NCBI RefSeq assembly: GCF_025780075.1
Contig: NZ_JAOXHM010000005.1
Location: 61,601 to 125,600, forward strand
Reading direction: 5' to 3'
DNA: 64,000 bases
DNA from: Ureaplasma sp. ES3154-GEN
Lineage (GTDB): Bacteria > Bacillota_I > Bacilli_A > Mycoplasmatales > Mycoplasmoidaceae
Under the pieces are notes generated by a model, which was not told the DNA's origin, ran no database searches, and saw only the letters and a list, made by a program, of their open reading frames with translations. Below, piece by piece: positions 9,653-22,500 of the stretch (within the stretch, counting starts at the first letter, position 1; each line of letters begins with the position of its first letter). Position numbers and translations under genes: made by a program.

Positions 9653-10555
9653 ATGAGTGAACAAACACCAATTAAACTCAAAGAGAAAACAAAACAATTA
9701 TCTAAACGTGCACAAAAAAAACAACTTTTTTCAAGTTTAGATAAAAATGAAAAAAAAGCTTTAAAAAAACGGATTACCGAAATCAAAAAAGCAAACAAAC
9801 CGCATAAGGGTAGTATTGACATCGCAATGCATGATGATGAAAATGTAATTGAATTGCGTAATGTTAATAAGACGTTTGAAAACTCATTAGTGATTTATGA
9901 AGCCTTAAAAGACATTAACATCAACATTAAACAAGGTGACTTTGTCATCATTCTTGGGCCTAGTGGATCAGGGAAAACAACATTAATGAATATTATGTCT
10001 GGTTTAGATCGAGCAACAAGTGGTGATGTACGAGTTTGTAACAAAGCATTAATCAATATGAACGAGTCACAATTAACAAAGTTTCGCAAAGATAAAATTG
10101 GTTTTGTGTTCCAACAATATGGTTTATTAAATCTTTTAACTGTTATTGATAATGTTCGTATGGGTGCCGATTTGCAAAGCGATAAAAAATTGCGAATCGA
10201 TCCTTTAAAAGCGCTCGAAGGCGTTGGAATGTTGGATTACCAAAATAAATATCCAAATGAACTTTCTGGTGGTCAGCAACAACGGGTTTCAATCGCTCGT
10301 GTCCTCGCAAAAAACCCCACAATTATTTTTGGTGATGAACCAACCGGGGCAGTTGACGAAACGATGTCAAAAATGATTTTAAATCGTTTTGTTGAAGTTA
10401 ACAAGGAACTTAAAACTACAATTATTATCGTAACACATAACCCAATTTTCGCAGATCTAGGAACATTAGTTATTAAAGTTAAAGATGGTCATATTCACGA
10501 ATTAATTCGAAATGATAATCCGAAAACTGTCGAAGAACTAAAATGAGATGCGTAA
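9653..10555 (+). CDS. ABC transporter ATP-binding protein (MacB/LolD-type), no permease nearby
   Basis: A 300-residue ATPase; reading the final UGA as Trp extends it to TAA at 10555. A Lys-rich N-terminal extension of about 65 residues precedes a complete nucleotide-binding domain: Walker A GPSGSGKTT, Q-loop FVFQQYGLLNLLT, signature LSGGQQQR, Walker B IIFGDEPTGAVD and H-loop IIVTHNP. The MacB-like signature suggests a partner of FtsX/MacB-fold permeases, common as very large proteins in Mollicutes, but none is adjacent. The start is taken at the ATG behind GGAGATG rather than an earlier in-frame ATG. It is followed by secA after 16 bases. Confidence 0.9.
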
Positions 10556-10571
10556 GAAAAGAGAAGATTAA

Positions 10572-12974
10572 ATGAACATATTTGCTCAAATTTCACCCAA
10601 AAACCGGATTTTAAACCAAGCTAATATCATTGCAAATGATGTTTTAAAATTAGAACAAGTTTTTGCTGCAAAATCAGATCAAGATTTAAAAAACTTATCA
10701 GACGAAATCATTGCATACCTACAAGAAAATAATCCTCTCGATGACCGCCTTGTTGAAGCATTAGCATTAATTCGTGAAGTTATTTATCGTGTCCACGGAA
10801 AATATGCTTATAAAGTTCAGCTAATCGGAGCAATTATTGTTTATTTCGGAGATTTTGCAGAAATGATGACAGGAGAAGGTAAAACTCTAACTCTTGTTTT
10901 AGTTGGTTATTTAAACGCTCTTTATAAAAAGGGTGTGCATATGATTACTGTTAATGAATATCTTGTCAAGGTGGGTGCAGATTTCTGTACCCCTGTTTTT
11001 AGTTTTTTAAATATGTCAGTTGGTACTAATCTTGCTAGTATGAGTGAATTTGAAAAACGTATTAATTACAACTGTGATATTACTTATACAACTAACTCAG
11101 AGTTAGGTTTTGATTACTTACGCGATAATATGGTGACTAATTACGATAACAAAGTCCAACGTGGCCTACACTTTGCAATTATTGATGAGGGGGATTCTGT
11201 GCTCATTGATGAAGCGCGAACTCCGTTAATCATTTCAGGAGAGCCGCAGGATGAGGTATCAAACTATGTAAAAGCGGATAAATTTGTCAAGTCATTAACA
11301 TCTGATGATTACCTTGTTGATCCTGAATCACAATCCGTTACCTTAAGTGTTTATGGAATTAAAAAGGCAGAAGAATATTTTAAAGTTGATAATTATTTTA
11401 ATATTGAAAACTCAGATAATATTCATAAGGTAAACAATGCTTTACGCGCAAATTACACTTTCAGTAATGGTCGGGAATATATCGTTAAAAAAGACGAAAA
11501 TGGTGAAGACATAATTGCTTTAGTTGACCAATCAACAGGTCGGATTATGGATGGACGGAGTTATTCAGCAGGATTACAGCAAGCTATTCAAGCTAAGGAA
11601 TATATTAGCATTGAGCCTGAAAATCTAACTGTGGCTACAATTACTTACCAATCATTATTCCGTTTGTACAAAAAACTAGCTGCTGTTTCTGGAACTGCAA
11701 TTACTGAAGCAGAAGAGTTTTTAAATATCTACAATATGGTTGTTGTAAGTATACCAACAAATAAGCCGATTCAGCGAATTGACCATCCTGATTATATTTT
11801 TGATAATAAACGTACCAAATGAAAATATGTAATTGCTGATGTGATGCGTCGTCACGAAAAAGGACAGCCGATTTTAATCGGTACAGCATCAGTTGAAGAC
11901 TCAGAAATTTTGCACCAATTATTAACTAAAGTTAACATCCCACATGAAGTCTTGAATGCCAAAAACCACGCTCGTGAATCAGAAATTGTAGCTCGTGCTG
12001 GTGAATTTAAGGCAGTAACCATCGCTACTAATATGGCCGGGCGAGGAACGGATATTAAAATTAGTCCGGAATCATTAGCAGCAGGAGGGCTATGTGTTAT
12101 TGGTACAGAACGTGCTGATTCACGTCGAATTGACAACCAACTACGTGGTCGAGCTGGCCGACAAGGAGACGTGGGTGAGTCCCGTTTTTTCATCTCAATG
12201 GAAGACACATTGTTTTCACGTTTTGCAACTGATTCTTTAAACAAGGCAGATGAGGAATTTTCTGAAGATGTGACATCAACAAAGTTCTTTACTCGTTTAT
12301 TAAACAACACGCAAAAACGAGTAGAATCATTAAACTATGATACTCGAAAAAATTTAATTGACTATGATAGTGTTCTAAGTAATCAACGCGAATTAATTTA
12401 TAAGCAACGAGATGCGATTTTGATGTCTAAAAACAATAAACCACTATTTTATCGAATGCTAGATATTATTGTTGATGATTTGGTTTATCAAGCTCGTAAT
12501 ATTCCTAACAACGATATCATCGACCCTGCTAAATTAGTTTCATTAACTGCCGATGAGATCCTTGTTAACCACCGATTAGACGTAAATAACTATATTGGAA
12601 AGAATTACAACGCAATAAAGAAGCAACTAAAGGATGATTTAGTATCATATTTTGATCAAAAAGAGCAAAATATGACACCTGAAGTTTTCCATCGTGATCT
12701 AAATACTTTAATGATTTCCATAATTGATAGCAAATGAACAAAACATTTGGATATCACTCAAAAAGTTCGAGAAGGTGTCAACTTACGAGCTTATGAACAA
12801 AAAGTTCCATTAAACATTTATATTCAAGATACAGATAAATTATTTGAAGAACTCAAACACGAAGTTGCTTGATTAACAGTTAAAGGTGCTGGTAAATGAA
12901 ATTACGCTTTTGATAATGATGATACAATGTTAGATCAATTTGCACTAGATTTATCACAAATTAACAATGTCTAA
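10572..12974 (+). CDS. secA: Preprotein translocase ATPase SecA (divergent)
   Basis: An 800-residue SecA reading through several UGA Trp codons. It drives post-translational export through SecYEG at the membrane. Visible features are [10 protein letters not shown] (Walker A), a Walker B region reading [19 protein letters not shown] where the family normally has [16 protein letters not shown], and the second helicase domain with MAGRGTDI and GRAGRQGD. The C-terminal zinc-binding tail is absent, as is common in Mollicutes. The N-terminal ATPase region departs more from consensus than the rest. Its end overlaps the uvrB start by 8 bases. Confidence 0.94.
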
Positions 12975-14970
12975 TTCCCCAATTTTTCAATTAGTTTCTA
13001 AACACCAACCCGCAGGAGACCAACAACAAGCAATTCAGACAATGGTAAATAACATTGTTCATAAAAATATTAAACGTCAAGTGTTATTGGGCGCAACAGG
13101 AACTGGAAAAACTTTTAGTGTCGCAAATGTGATTGCGCAAACACAGATGAAAACGCTAGTGCTTGCACACAATAAAACTCTTGCTGCACAACTTTATACC
13201 GAATTAAAAGAGTTATTCCCAAACAACAAAGTTGAATATTTTATTTCCTACTTTGATTACTACCAACCTGAAGCCTATAAACCTAATACAGATACTTACA
13301 TCGAAAAAGACGCGATTACCAACCAAGAAATTGAACGAATGCGTTTATCTACAATTAATTCTCTTGCAACAAGTGATGACGTCATTGTTGTCGCCAGTGT
13401 AGCTTGTATCTATGCTTCCGTTTCCACAGCAGAATTTATTAAACACCATATTTATTTGCAAGTAAATCAAACACTTAGTTTAAGTGATTTCAAAAAGAAA
13501 TTAATCTTATTGGGTTACGAACGAACGGCCAATGATTTATTACCCGGAACCTTTAAAATCAAAGGCGAAATTATTGAGTTAATGTTTGGTTATACTGATA
13601 ATTACAAAATTCAAATTATTTTAGATATTGACAGAATTGAAGTAATTAATTTTCTTGAACCTTTAACTAATAAAACAATCAGTACTCATCAAGAGCTATA
13701 TATTTATGCAGCAACAGAATATATTTTTAATGAAGCTAAACTTGATATTGCAATTAAAAATATTCGTTCAGAACTTGCCGAAAGAATTACTTATTTTAAC
13801 AAAGAAAATAAACTCCTTGAAGCACAACGAATTGAACAACGAACTAATCAAGATATTGAAGCCATTTTAGAATTCGGCTATTGTTCTGGAGTTGAAAATT
13901 ATTACCGGCACCTCGAACATCGCGAACCAAAACAAACGCCCTGAACAATTTTTGATTTCTTTAGTTTTAAAAATGAGCCATGATTAATGATTATTGATGA
14001 ATCACACAATACACTACCCCAAATAAAAGGGATGCACAATACCGACCGTTCTCGTAAACAAACATTAGTTGATTATGGTTTCCGTTTACCATCTGCTCTT
14101 GATAATCGACCATTAAACTATCAAGAATTTAACGCTGCATTAGATAATGTTATTTATGTCTCTGCAACACCTAATGATGAAGAGGTGGAATTATCTAACA
14201 ATGTTATTGTTAGTCAAATTGTTCGACCAACTGGTCTAGTTGATCCAAGTATCGAAATTCGGCCAACCCAATATCAAATTGATGATTTAATCAAGGAATT
14301 AAATATTTTACGTTCAAAAAATGAACGTGCCTTTATCAATGTAATGACCATTAAAATGGCTGAAGAACTATCTAGTTATTTAAATAACACCGATATTAAA
14401 TCCGCTTTTTTACATAATGAATTAAAAACCCTTGAGCGTACGTATATTATTAACCGAATGCGGGCAGGAATTTTTGATTGTATTGTTGGTATTAATCTAT
14501 TGCGAGAAGGAATTGATGCCCCTGAAGTCTCTACAGTTTTTATTTTCGATGCAGATAAGCCAGGATTTTTCCGAAGTGATAAATCTTTAATCCAAATTAT
14601 TGGACGTGCAGCACGAAATGCAAACGGAAAAGTCATTATGTATGCCGATACCATGACAAATGCTATGCAAACAGCAATTGATGAAACTAATCGGCGTCGC
14701 GACATTCAGATAAAATACAATGAAATTCATAACATTACTCCCCAAACAATTATTAAACCAATTCCTTTTGATTTAACCGAAAAAAATGAATACAAAAAAT
14801 ATACTATTGATACAAAAAACAAAAATGATAAGGATGTTAGAAAACAAATTAAAGATCTAAAAAAACAAATGCAAGAAGCAGCAAACAACCAAGAGTATGA
14901 ACTTGCTGCTTATTTACGTGATTTAATTTTTGAAATTCAAGCAAATTACAAATTAAATGAAGCAAATTAG
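12967..14970 (+). CDS. uvrB: Excinuclease ABC subunit B
   Basis: DNA helicase-like subunit of nucleotide excision repair, 667 residues with several UGA Trp codons. Motifs: [10 protein letters not shown] (Walker A) near residue 40, the beta-hairpin region [14 protein letters not shown] with the DNA-contacting tyrosines, IIDESH (Walker B), [24 protein letters not shown] and [12 protein letters not shown]-terminal UVR coiled-coil ([21 protein letters not shown]) binds UvrC. The VASVACIYA element is followed by SVSTAEF where most homologues have a GLGSPEEY-like sequence. It overlaps secA by 8 bases. uvrA and uvrC are not in the window. Confidence 0.97.
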
Positions 14971-15101
14971 TGATAGATTATATATTTTCAATTCTTATTT
15001 ATAATATGGCAATCATTAAAGATTATGCTAGGGATAACTTTTAATAGTTTATAATTAAAATTGTGAACTTGACGAATAACAAAGTAAAGGATGATACAAA
15101 T

Positions 15102-15752
15102 ATGGAATTTAAATCAGTTATTAAAAACAAACAACCAATTGAATGAAAGCATACAATTGAAATCGAAGAACTACGTGTTGATCCAAAAATGCTTGAAATG
15201 CACAAGGAAAGGGTAAACCAAGTTTTTGCCAAAGAATCAGAAGAGAAAAAAGCTCAACAAATTCATAATATCGTTGTTCGGGAAAACGCATTCAACGCTG
15301 CTATGGATTACTTAGTAAATTTTTATGATGTAGAGTTCAGCAGTGAGGATATCGATTTATTAGGTCCCAAAATTAAGCATGTTTATGGTGATGAAATCGA
15401 TAAAACAAAACTAGAAGAAATTTTAAAGAAAATCATTTATCGTGGACTGATTTTCAAAGACTTACAAACTAGTTTAGGAATCAAAGTAGATGATAAAGAA
15501 TTAAACAAAATTCTTGAAAATTATTACGAACAATCGAACCAATCAATTCGTAATTTTAAATCAAACCAAGCACAATACGAGGCGGCACGTGAAACTTTAT
15601 TAGAAGAAAAAACAATTGCAGAAATCATCGGTCGATTCACAATTGATACAAGTAAATACGAAAAACGACTGCGTGACTCATTAGCAGACAAAATGGAACT
15701 AGATCAACAAATTGAAGCAATCAAAAATGGTGAAGCAAAGGATTCTAAATAA
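15102..15752 (+). CDS. Trigger factor C-terminal-domain-like protein
   Basis: A 216-residue, highly charged, mostly helical protein. The pattern resembles the C-terminal chaperone domain of trigger factor: an early helix rich in Lys/Glu, a middle stretch LKKIIYRGLIFKDLQTSLGIKVDDKELNKILE, and a late ARETLLEEKTIAEIIGRF like the family's LLEEKVLDFL segment. The usual N-terminal ribosome-binding domain and the FKBP prolyl-isomerase domain cannot fit in this length. AAAGGATGAT precedes the ATG at 15102. It stands alone between uvrB and a strong terminator. A SurA/TF-like helical chaperone is the best guess. Confidence 0.5.
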
Positions 15753-15760
15753 TTAATCAC

Positions 15761-15797
15761 AAGTGACATCAGTGCAAAGCATTGATGTCACTTTTGC
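15761..15797 (+). terminator. Strong intrinsic terminator
   Basis: A 14-bp stem (AAGTGACATCAGTG/CATTGATGTCACTT with one G-T pair) and a 5-base loop are followed by TTTTGCGTTTT. It separates the trigger-factor-like gene from the GntR-M60 cluster. Confidence 0.85.
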
Positions 15798-15843
15798 GTT
15801 TTGTTATATATTTTAATTTATACTAATCATATAAGGAGGTTTT

Positions 15844-16506
15844 GTGACTAGTAAATCATATATTTTACGCTATATTTTATTTAAAATTGCTAATAACGAT
15901 TACCCTTTAAACACATCTATTCCTAGCGAACATAACCTCGCTCATTATTTATCCGCCTCCCGCATTACTATTCATAATGCACTAGAAAAACTGAAAAGTA
16001 ACAACATCCTAAAATCGATTAAAGGAAGTGGTTATTATGTAGATATGACCTTGGATGCTTATTTGCATTCTCCATTAGCTTATATTTACAAAGATATTGA
16101 TCACATCAAAATTAATATCATTGATGATGCGAGTATTCAAATTGATAATCACTGTTTTAATTATTGTTACCAAATCATTTTCTATCAGCGGAGCAATATT
16201 CTTGCAATTCATTATTTATGATCAAAAAAGACATTAGATTTGTTAATTAAACCAGAAAATATTAACATTTCTAAAGCACTTATTCATTCCGGAATTAATG
16301 ATTTTTTTAACATTCAAACCGTCATTGCTGATCAAATAATCAACCCTTTTCTTTCTTTAAAGGAGAAGTTAAATGATGGTTTAAAAAATTATTTAGTTTT
16401 GGTTAATAAATATTTTAATAGTAATGATGAAGTTGAATTATTGTCACTTACTAAAATCAAGAAAAACAAATTTCTCTATAATGCTCACAAGAGTACTACA
16501 TCTTAA
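15844..16506 (+). CDS. GntR-family transcriptional regulator
   Basis: A 220-residue protein starting at GTG directly after a near-perfect AAGGAGG ribosome site. Residues 1-65 form a GntR winged helix-turn-helix: LRYILFKIANNDY, then IPSEHNLAHYLSASRITIHNALEKLKSNNILKSIKGSGYYV, which matches the PSE..LA..L.VSR.T...A...L family pattern. The C-terminal 150 residues may be a divergent UTRA-type effector domain (CYQIIFYQRSNILAIHYLW), but no ligand can be named. A TATACT-like box lies about 20 bases upstream. It is 14 bases before the M60 peptidase gene, so it probably regulates its own operon. Confidence 0.85.
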
Positions 16507-16520
16507 TTTAAGAGGTTCAT

Positions 16521-19514
16521 ATGAAAAAAGCAAAAATTAAAATCGCAAGTTTATTAATTGCACCAGTTTTATTAACTGGTGTTCTTGCGCCTAGTATTTA
16601 TTTTGGTTTAAAAAACCAAAATAATCAACAACAAACAATTTCAATCAAACAAACAAACGAAAACTTACAAACTACACCAACTAAAACTTACACTGATGAA
16701 ACTGAATTAATTGATGCTCTTGAAGAATCAACTGATTTTTCAAGAATAGTTAATAATATCAAAGTAACTCGACCTAGTATTGCGGGACAAGAAGATTATG
16801 TAGTTTTAAAAAAGGATGAAGCAACTGTTTTTAATCCTCTTGATTATGGCTACCTTGTTTATGATGCAATCGATCCAAACCCAATAGTTACTTATACAGG
16901 CATTGATAACGTAAATTTATCAACTGTTGGTGATTATACTTTTACAATTAGTGCTGTTAATAAATACAAATTAAAATCATCAAAAACTTTTACCATTAAA
17001 GTTGTTGACCAAGAAACGTTTAATCAAAAACGAGTTTTTAAATATAGTGCTTATGTCTTAAATGGTGGAATGAGCGCTCAAGCGGTTAGTGCATCAGATT
17101 ATACAACTACAGAAGACTGGCAACTAGCATTACCTGTAATTGTTAAACGTGGCCAAAAGATTCGTTTTAAACAAACAAACCCTAATTTTGATATTAATAG
17201 ATCGGGTTTTTCTGTTTATCGTGGATTAAATTCATACGCATCGCTACCAAATAATTTACGCAAACCTAAGGCTCGTCCGTTGTTAAATTTAAATAATTTT
17301 ACATATGATCCAGCAACTGGTTGATATACTGAACAATTACAAGAACGATGAAACCATGATGGAATTTATATCTTCCATACTCCACGAATGGAATATGAAG
17401 AACAAAATCCTGTTTATGAAATTGAAGTTATAAATCAAGATGGCTCAGAGGTTGCTGATTATAGTCAAAATACTTTAGTTAATTATTTTGTTTTTAAAGA
17501 TTCAGACAACACAACCCGTGAAGATGCATTTATGCAACAATGACTAGCATCTCAAAATGGTGCTGTTATACGAACACGTGCAACAACTGTATTGGCATTA
17601 AACGAAGACAATATTGCTTTATACCGCGGTAAAAAGGAAGGACGTAATTTTGCGCCTGAACCAATTACAGGAAATCAATTAAAAGAAATTAGTAAAAGTC
17701 ACGAATACATTCAGGATATGTATTTTAAAATTCATGGAATGCACCGTGATGTTATTCACCAACCGTGAAATGTCGCAATTAACTCGTCAGCTTTAATGAC
17801 CGGTTGATGACAAAATAACGATGCAGATGCATGACGTTTTCCAAACTTCGGTTTCTTCTTTAACAAAGATACTTTTAGTGTCAACCAAAACAAAATAGCC
17901 CATGTTAGTGGATTATGGATTAATAATACAACTAACGGAGATATTGCCCCCGATTACTTTAAACATGAATATGGACACAGTTTTCAAAACCGACTGCAAA
18001 AAAATGCTAGTAATCTCGTCGAAGTTACAAACATTTTCTCCTTCTTATATGTTGACTACACGGTTCGATATGAAGAAGAATTAAAGAAAATCAAAGCCAA
18101 TGAAAATACAAGATCTCTTGATGAAGAAGAACAAAAAAAATTAGCAGCAAAAAATACTTGAGCTGATATGCGTTATTTATCTTCTTTTTATACAACTAAA
18201 GTTAATCCAATTTTAAACACATATGAAAGCGCTATCCCAAGCAATAAGCGCTATTATAAATACTTTTTTACAAACAAATTTTATAACTATTACGATATGC
18301 GTCATGTTATCTTCCCCAAAGTCTTTGCTCGTTTTGGGTGAGAAGCGCTAACTTATGTTTACAATAAACATCGGGAAATTTTAGCAGGGGTTTTAAATGT
18401 TCCTGGAATTACAAAGAATTCAAGTAACAACGATTTCTTTGTATACTTTATGAGCGAGTATACTAAGCACGATTTATCAACATTCTTTGATCATTTTGGA
18501 GTAACTATTAATCCGGAACTAAAAAATGTAATGTTACACAAAGGTTGACCACAGCTAGATATGTTAAATTTGATGTCAACTGATAACAAGAGTCTGCAAA
18601 GTATTATTGATAGTTATGATTATTTGTTCTACCGTACAAGTATTGCAACTAATGATGAATTAAAAGCAGATCGTCCAGCGAATGCCACACTGAGTGTTTA
18701 TTTTAACAACCAAACAACAACTAATCCAGAAACAAATGAATCAACATATAGTGGTGATTATTTAAACGTTAAAAACCAAATTATCAAATTATTAAAAATT
18801 AACAAAGACAATACAGTAACAGAAATTAGTAAATTACCAATTATCAACCAAGTTGTTGTCTTTAACAACCTGCAACCAGGTCTTTATAAAATCCTTTCTC
18901 CATCATACACTTTAAACGATGATTTAAAGTATCCAGAAATTGCTACTTTTAGTGTCGCTGACAACAGTTTCACTAGTGTAAATATTCAATATCACACTTA
19001 TTCACAACCACTTTGAATTGCAGAACAAACAAAAAACCAAAATCTCCCAACTACCGAAGAAGATTTAATTAAATACGCTTTACCGTTGTTAGATTTATTA
19101 AACAATTCAAAAATTGATATTAAAGATCATAAAACGTATTTTGCATATGAACGAGCAATTTTAACTTATTACCGTGATCGTTTAATGGAACTTAATTCAA
19201 ATTCAGAGTTGATTACCCAAATCAATGTTTATTTAAATAAATACAGTACTCAACTATTTAGCTGAAAACCAGAAAATCCTAACAAAATTAGTGTTAATAC
19301 CAATAGTAATTTTGTAACAATTATGAACAATTTTAAACTTTATATTCCCGACAACAATGATGTTGAGCCTATTAGTGTTAATTTAAAAAACATCAAAGAT
19401 AGCGATTTAATTTTTGATGAACAAAACAAACCAGTTGTTGGAGTATACCATATAACTTTTACAGACGAAAAAAATAATGATTATGTAGTCGAAATTGAGG
19501 TAGTAAATGCGTAA
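16521..19514 (+). CDS. Secreted M60-like zinc metallopeptidase
   Basis: A 997-residue protein read through about 15 UGA Trp codons. An N-terminal hydrophobic segment (about 8-30, no lipobox Cys) would export it and may anchor it. Residues about 100-162 look like a bacterial Ig-like fold ending in STVGDYTFTISAVN. The catalytic region contains HEYGH (482-486) followed by Glu501, matching the HExxH-x(8-28)-E zinc signature of M60/enhancin-like peptidases, plus a late FFDHFGVTI segment typical of the family. M60 enzymes cleave mucin-type glycoproteins. The C-terminal 350 residues look beta-rich. Its stop overlaps the next gene's start by 8 bases. Confidence 0.85.
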
Positions 19515-22500
19515 ATTTAAACACAAAAAGCTAATTGGTGCTTTGTTCGCCGCTAGTACACTAGTCGCAGCAATTCCTGTTAGTTTATTTATCAACAAGC
19601 AAATTAGTCATAATAAATCGCTTTTACATGTTACTGTAACCGATGATCGTGCTCGTCATAGTGAAAAAAGACAATTGCTTTATGATTTAAACACTCCAAG
19701 TATTGTTGCGGATGGTTATATTATTTTAAACACCAACAAAAAGGTAATGATTAGAAATAACAATAACGAAATTATAGATGAATTAGAATTAAGCGACCTT
19801 GCTCAAATTCTAAATCTCGATATTGATGCCGTTAATTTTATCACCCTTAAATATATTAATAACAAGTTAATCATTCTCCTTGGTTCAATTGATCAATACG
19901 AAAATCAAAAATCAAGTTATGTGGGTGTTTATAATTTACAAACAAAAAATTACGATCTAATTACACCTGTTTTACAAGCATCAGAAGTTGTTAATAAAAT
20001 GATGATTATGGACGATAATCACGTACTATTAATGAATGATGAAATTACAGTTAGTGATTTACAAAATAATGTTGGAAATGTTGTTTTAAATCTGACAACC
20101 AATCAGTTAACAAATATTAATTTTAGTGCAAATAATTTAGTTCAAAATCAGTATAACCCAAATGCCACATACTTATATGACATTATCCAAAACCCAACAA
20201 CTAAGCAACGTTATTACGTAACTTTCTCATCAAAAGACCAAAAGAAATTTAATTTGTTTTTATCCCCAGTTGATGACGTTTTAAATCTAAGTACAACATC
20301 TACCGAACATATCCCGTTATTTGTTGACGCAAAAATTCCTGCATGAGCAACCAATGATTATTATGATGGCACAAAAATATTTGTTTTAAATCGAATCAAT
20401 TTATCCTTTAATTTCACTGAGGATGATAAACTATTTATCGCTTACTCAAGTATCGCACGCAACAACATTACTTTTTCATGAGCAAATATTGCTGAAAATA
20501 GATTAATCAATACTTATACATTGTCACCACGGGATTTTGGGAACAAAAAAATTACATCAAGTGATCGTCAGGACCGTTATTTAAGCGCTGATAATCGATT
20601 TCATTTGTATTTAAATGAAGCTGGTCGAATCGCACATATTCCATCAATTGTCATTAAAGAAAATAAAGTTTATTTAATGTTCATCACTAATCACCGGTTT
20701 GGTTTATGAAAATATGCTGTAAACATTCCGGACGTTTATTTTAAGGGTCGAATCGTCACTTTGAAGTTTGATGAAAACTATAATGAAATGGAACTTGATG
20801 GTTTTAGAAACAATAATGATCAGTTAGCAAGTTTTATTGCCCCTGATCAAGACAACGTAACAAATACTGAATCAGAAAATGATGATTATTTTTATGGTTT
20901 TTTAAACCAAATTGAAAATAAAATGTTTGTTTCTAATGCTTTATCTCCCCAAATTTATACATTAAATTTAACACCTCAGGAACAAAAAACAGTAGTTCAT
21001 TTTGATAAGATTAATCAAAAGGAATTTGTTAATCCTGATTTTAATGAATTTCCAGAGTTAGATAAAACACAACTCCCATCATCGATTCTTAGTACATTAA
21101 CAGCTAATCAAAATGAGTTTTTTAAAAACCCTGAACAAATTAATAATATTAGCATTAACGCTAATGATTTACTTGGCGAAATCAATGTCAGTTATACTGT
21201 TAACACCAGTGTTTGATATAGCACTGAACCCCAACCGATTAAGCGTAATTTAAAAATTAAAGGGTTTAAAAATATCCAAAATCGAATCCCAAGTTTTAAA
21301 ACAAATAATGAACCAAGTTTGCAAACCTTTAAAACAAAATCCTTAGATGCAATTACAATTCAAGATATTATTGATAACAACCTAGTGGTTCTCAAGGATA
21401 ACCAAACTGTTAACCCCGATTATATTAAAATTAACAACTTTTTTAATCAACAATTAATTGTTGAATATAATGATCCACTACTAACAAAGAATTATCCTTA
21501 TTTAACTAATAAAAATACTTATAGTGGTTTTGCAAATCCACAAGTAATTACAACAAACAATGGGGAAAATGCTATTAGTTATCATTGAAAATTTAATAAC
21601 CCAGATTTACTAGCAGCAAAACTGTACCAAGCACGTTTTTTCAATCAGGAGATTGCAGATCAATTATTTAGTTTAGATAACGCTAATATCAAAAACGAAA
21701 CAAGCTTTATTGTAGATAATGAAACAAATAGTGTTTTATTAACAACCAAACTATACTTAAACCCTCATTTTTTTACAACTTTACGAGCTAGAATAACAGG
21801 TTTTGGAGAGGAAGTTAAAATCAAAGATGATGCAGCACCAGTTACAATCGGTATATCATCTGATAACAATTACACACTTAATGATGATCAAAATTTAAAT
21901 CTCATTTTAAATGTTAGTGATTTTAATGATAAATATATTAGTTTCGATTTGGTTAATCAAAAAGATCAAACAGTTACTAGTTTTGAAAGAAGAATGGTAA
22001 CAAGTAATATGATTCATCTTGACAATTTACAACTTGATTATGACACTGAATATGTCATTAATAACATCAAATTGTATAATGATGAAACCACAAAAGATAT
22101 TACGGAATTTTACAAATATGATGATTCCAACACCATAAAATTCAAAACTAGTGAGAGCCCAAAAATTGATCAGCCAGAAGCCGAAACAAACAACCCTAAG
22201 GAATCTGATTCGGAATCTAAACCGAATTCAGATGATTCTGCAAATCCAACGTCACCTATAGTAACACCAAACAAAGAAAATAGCCCTAATGATAAACAAA
22301 AACCAGAAGTTATTCTCCCAGAAACTAAACCACAACCCGAAACAACAGTTATTGTTGAACCAGAAGTAACTAATTATGAATTAGTTGTAAATAATTTCAC
22401 AACTTTTAAAGACAATGAAGCAAATAATTACTTATTATTTGATATTAATGACACTAATAATTCTGTATTCAATACGAATACAGTCGCAATCACTTTCATT

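Noticed and set aside
11852..12310. A 152-residue minus-strand reading frame inside secA.
   Set aside because: It is antisense to highly conserved SecA motifs, has no ribosome site, and no recognisable protein pattern.
17902..18084. A frame over the M60 catalytic region in a different phase.
   Set aside because: The M60 frame with HEYGH is continuous over the same bases and is clearly the coding one.
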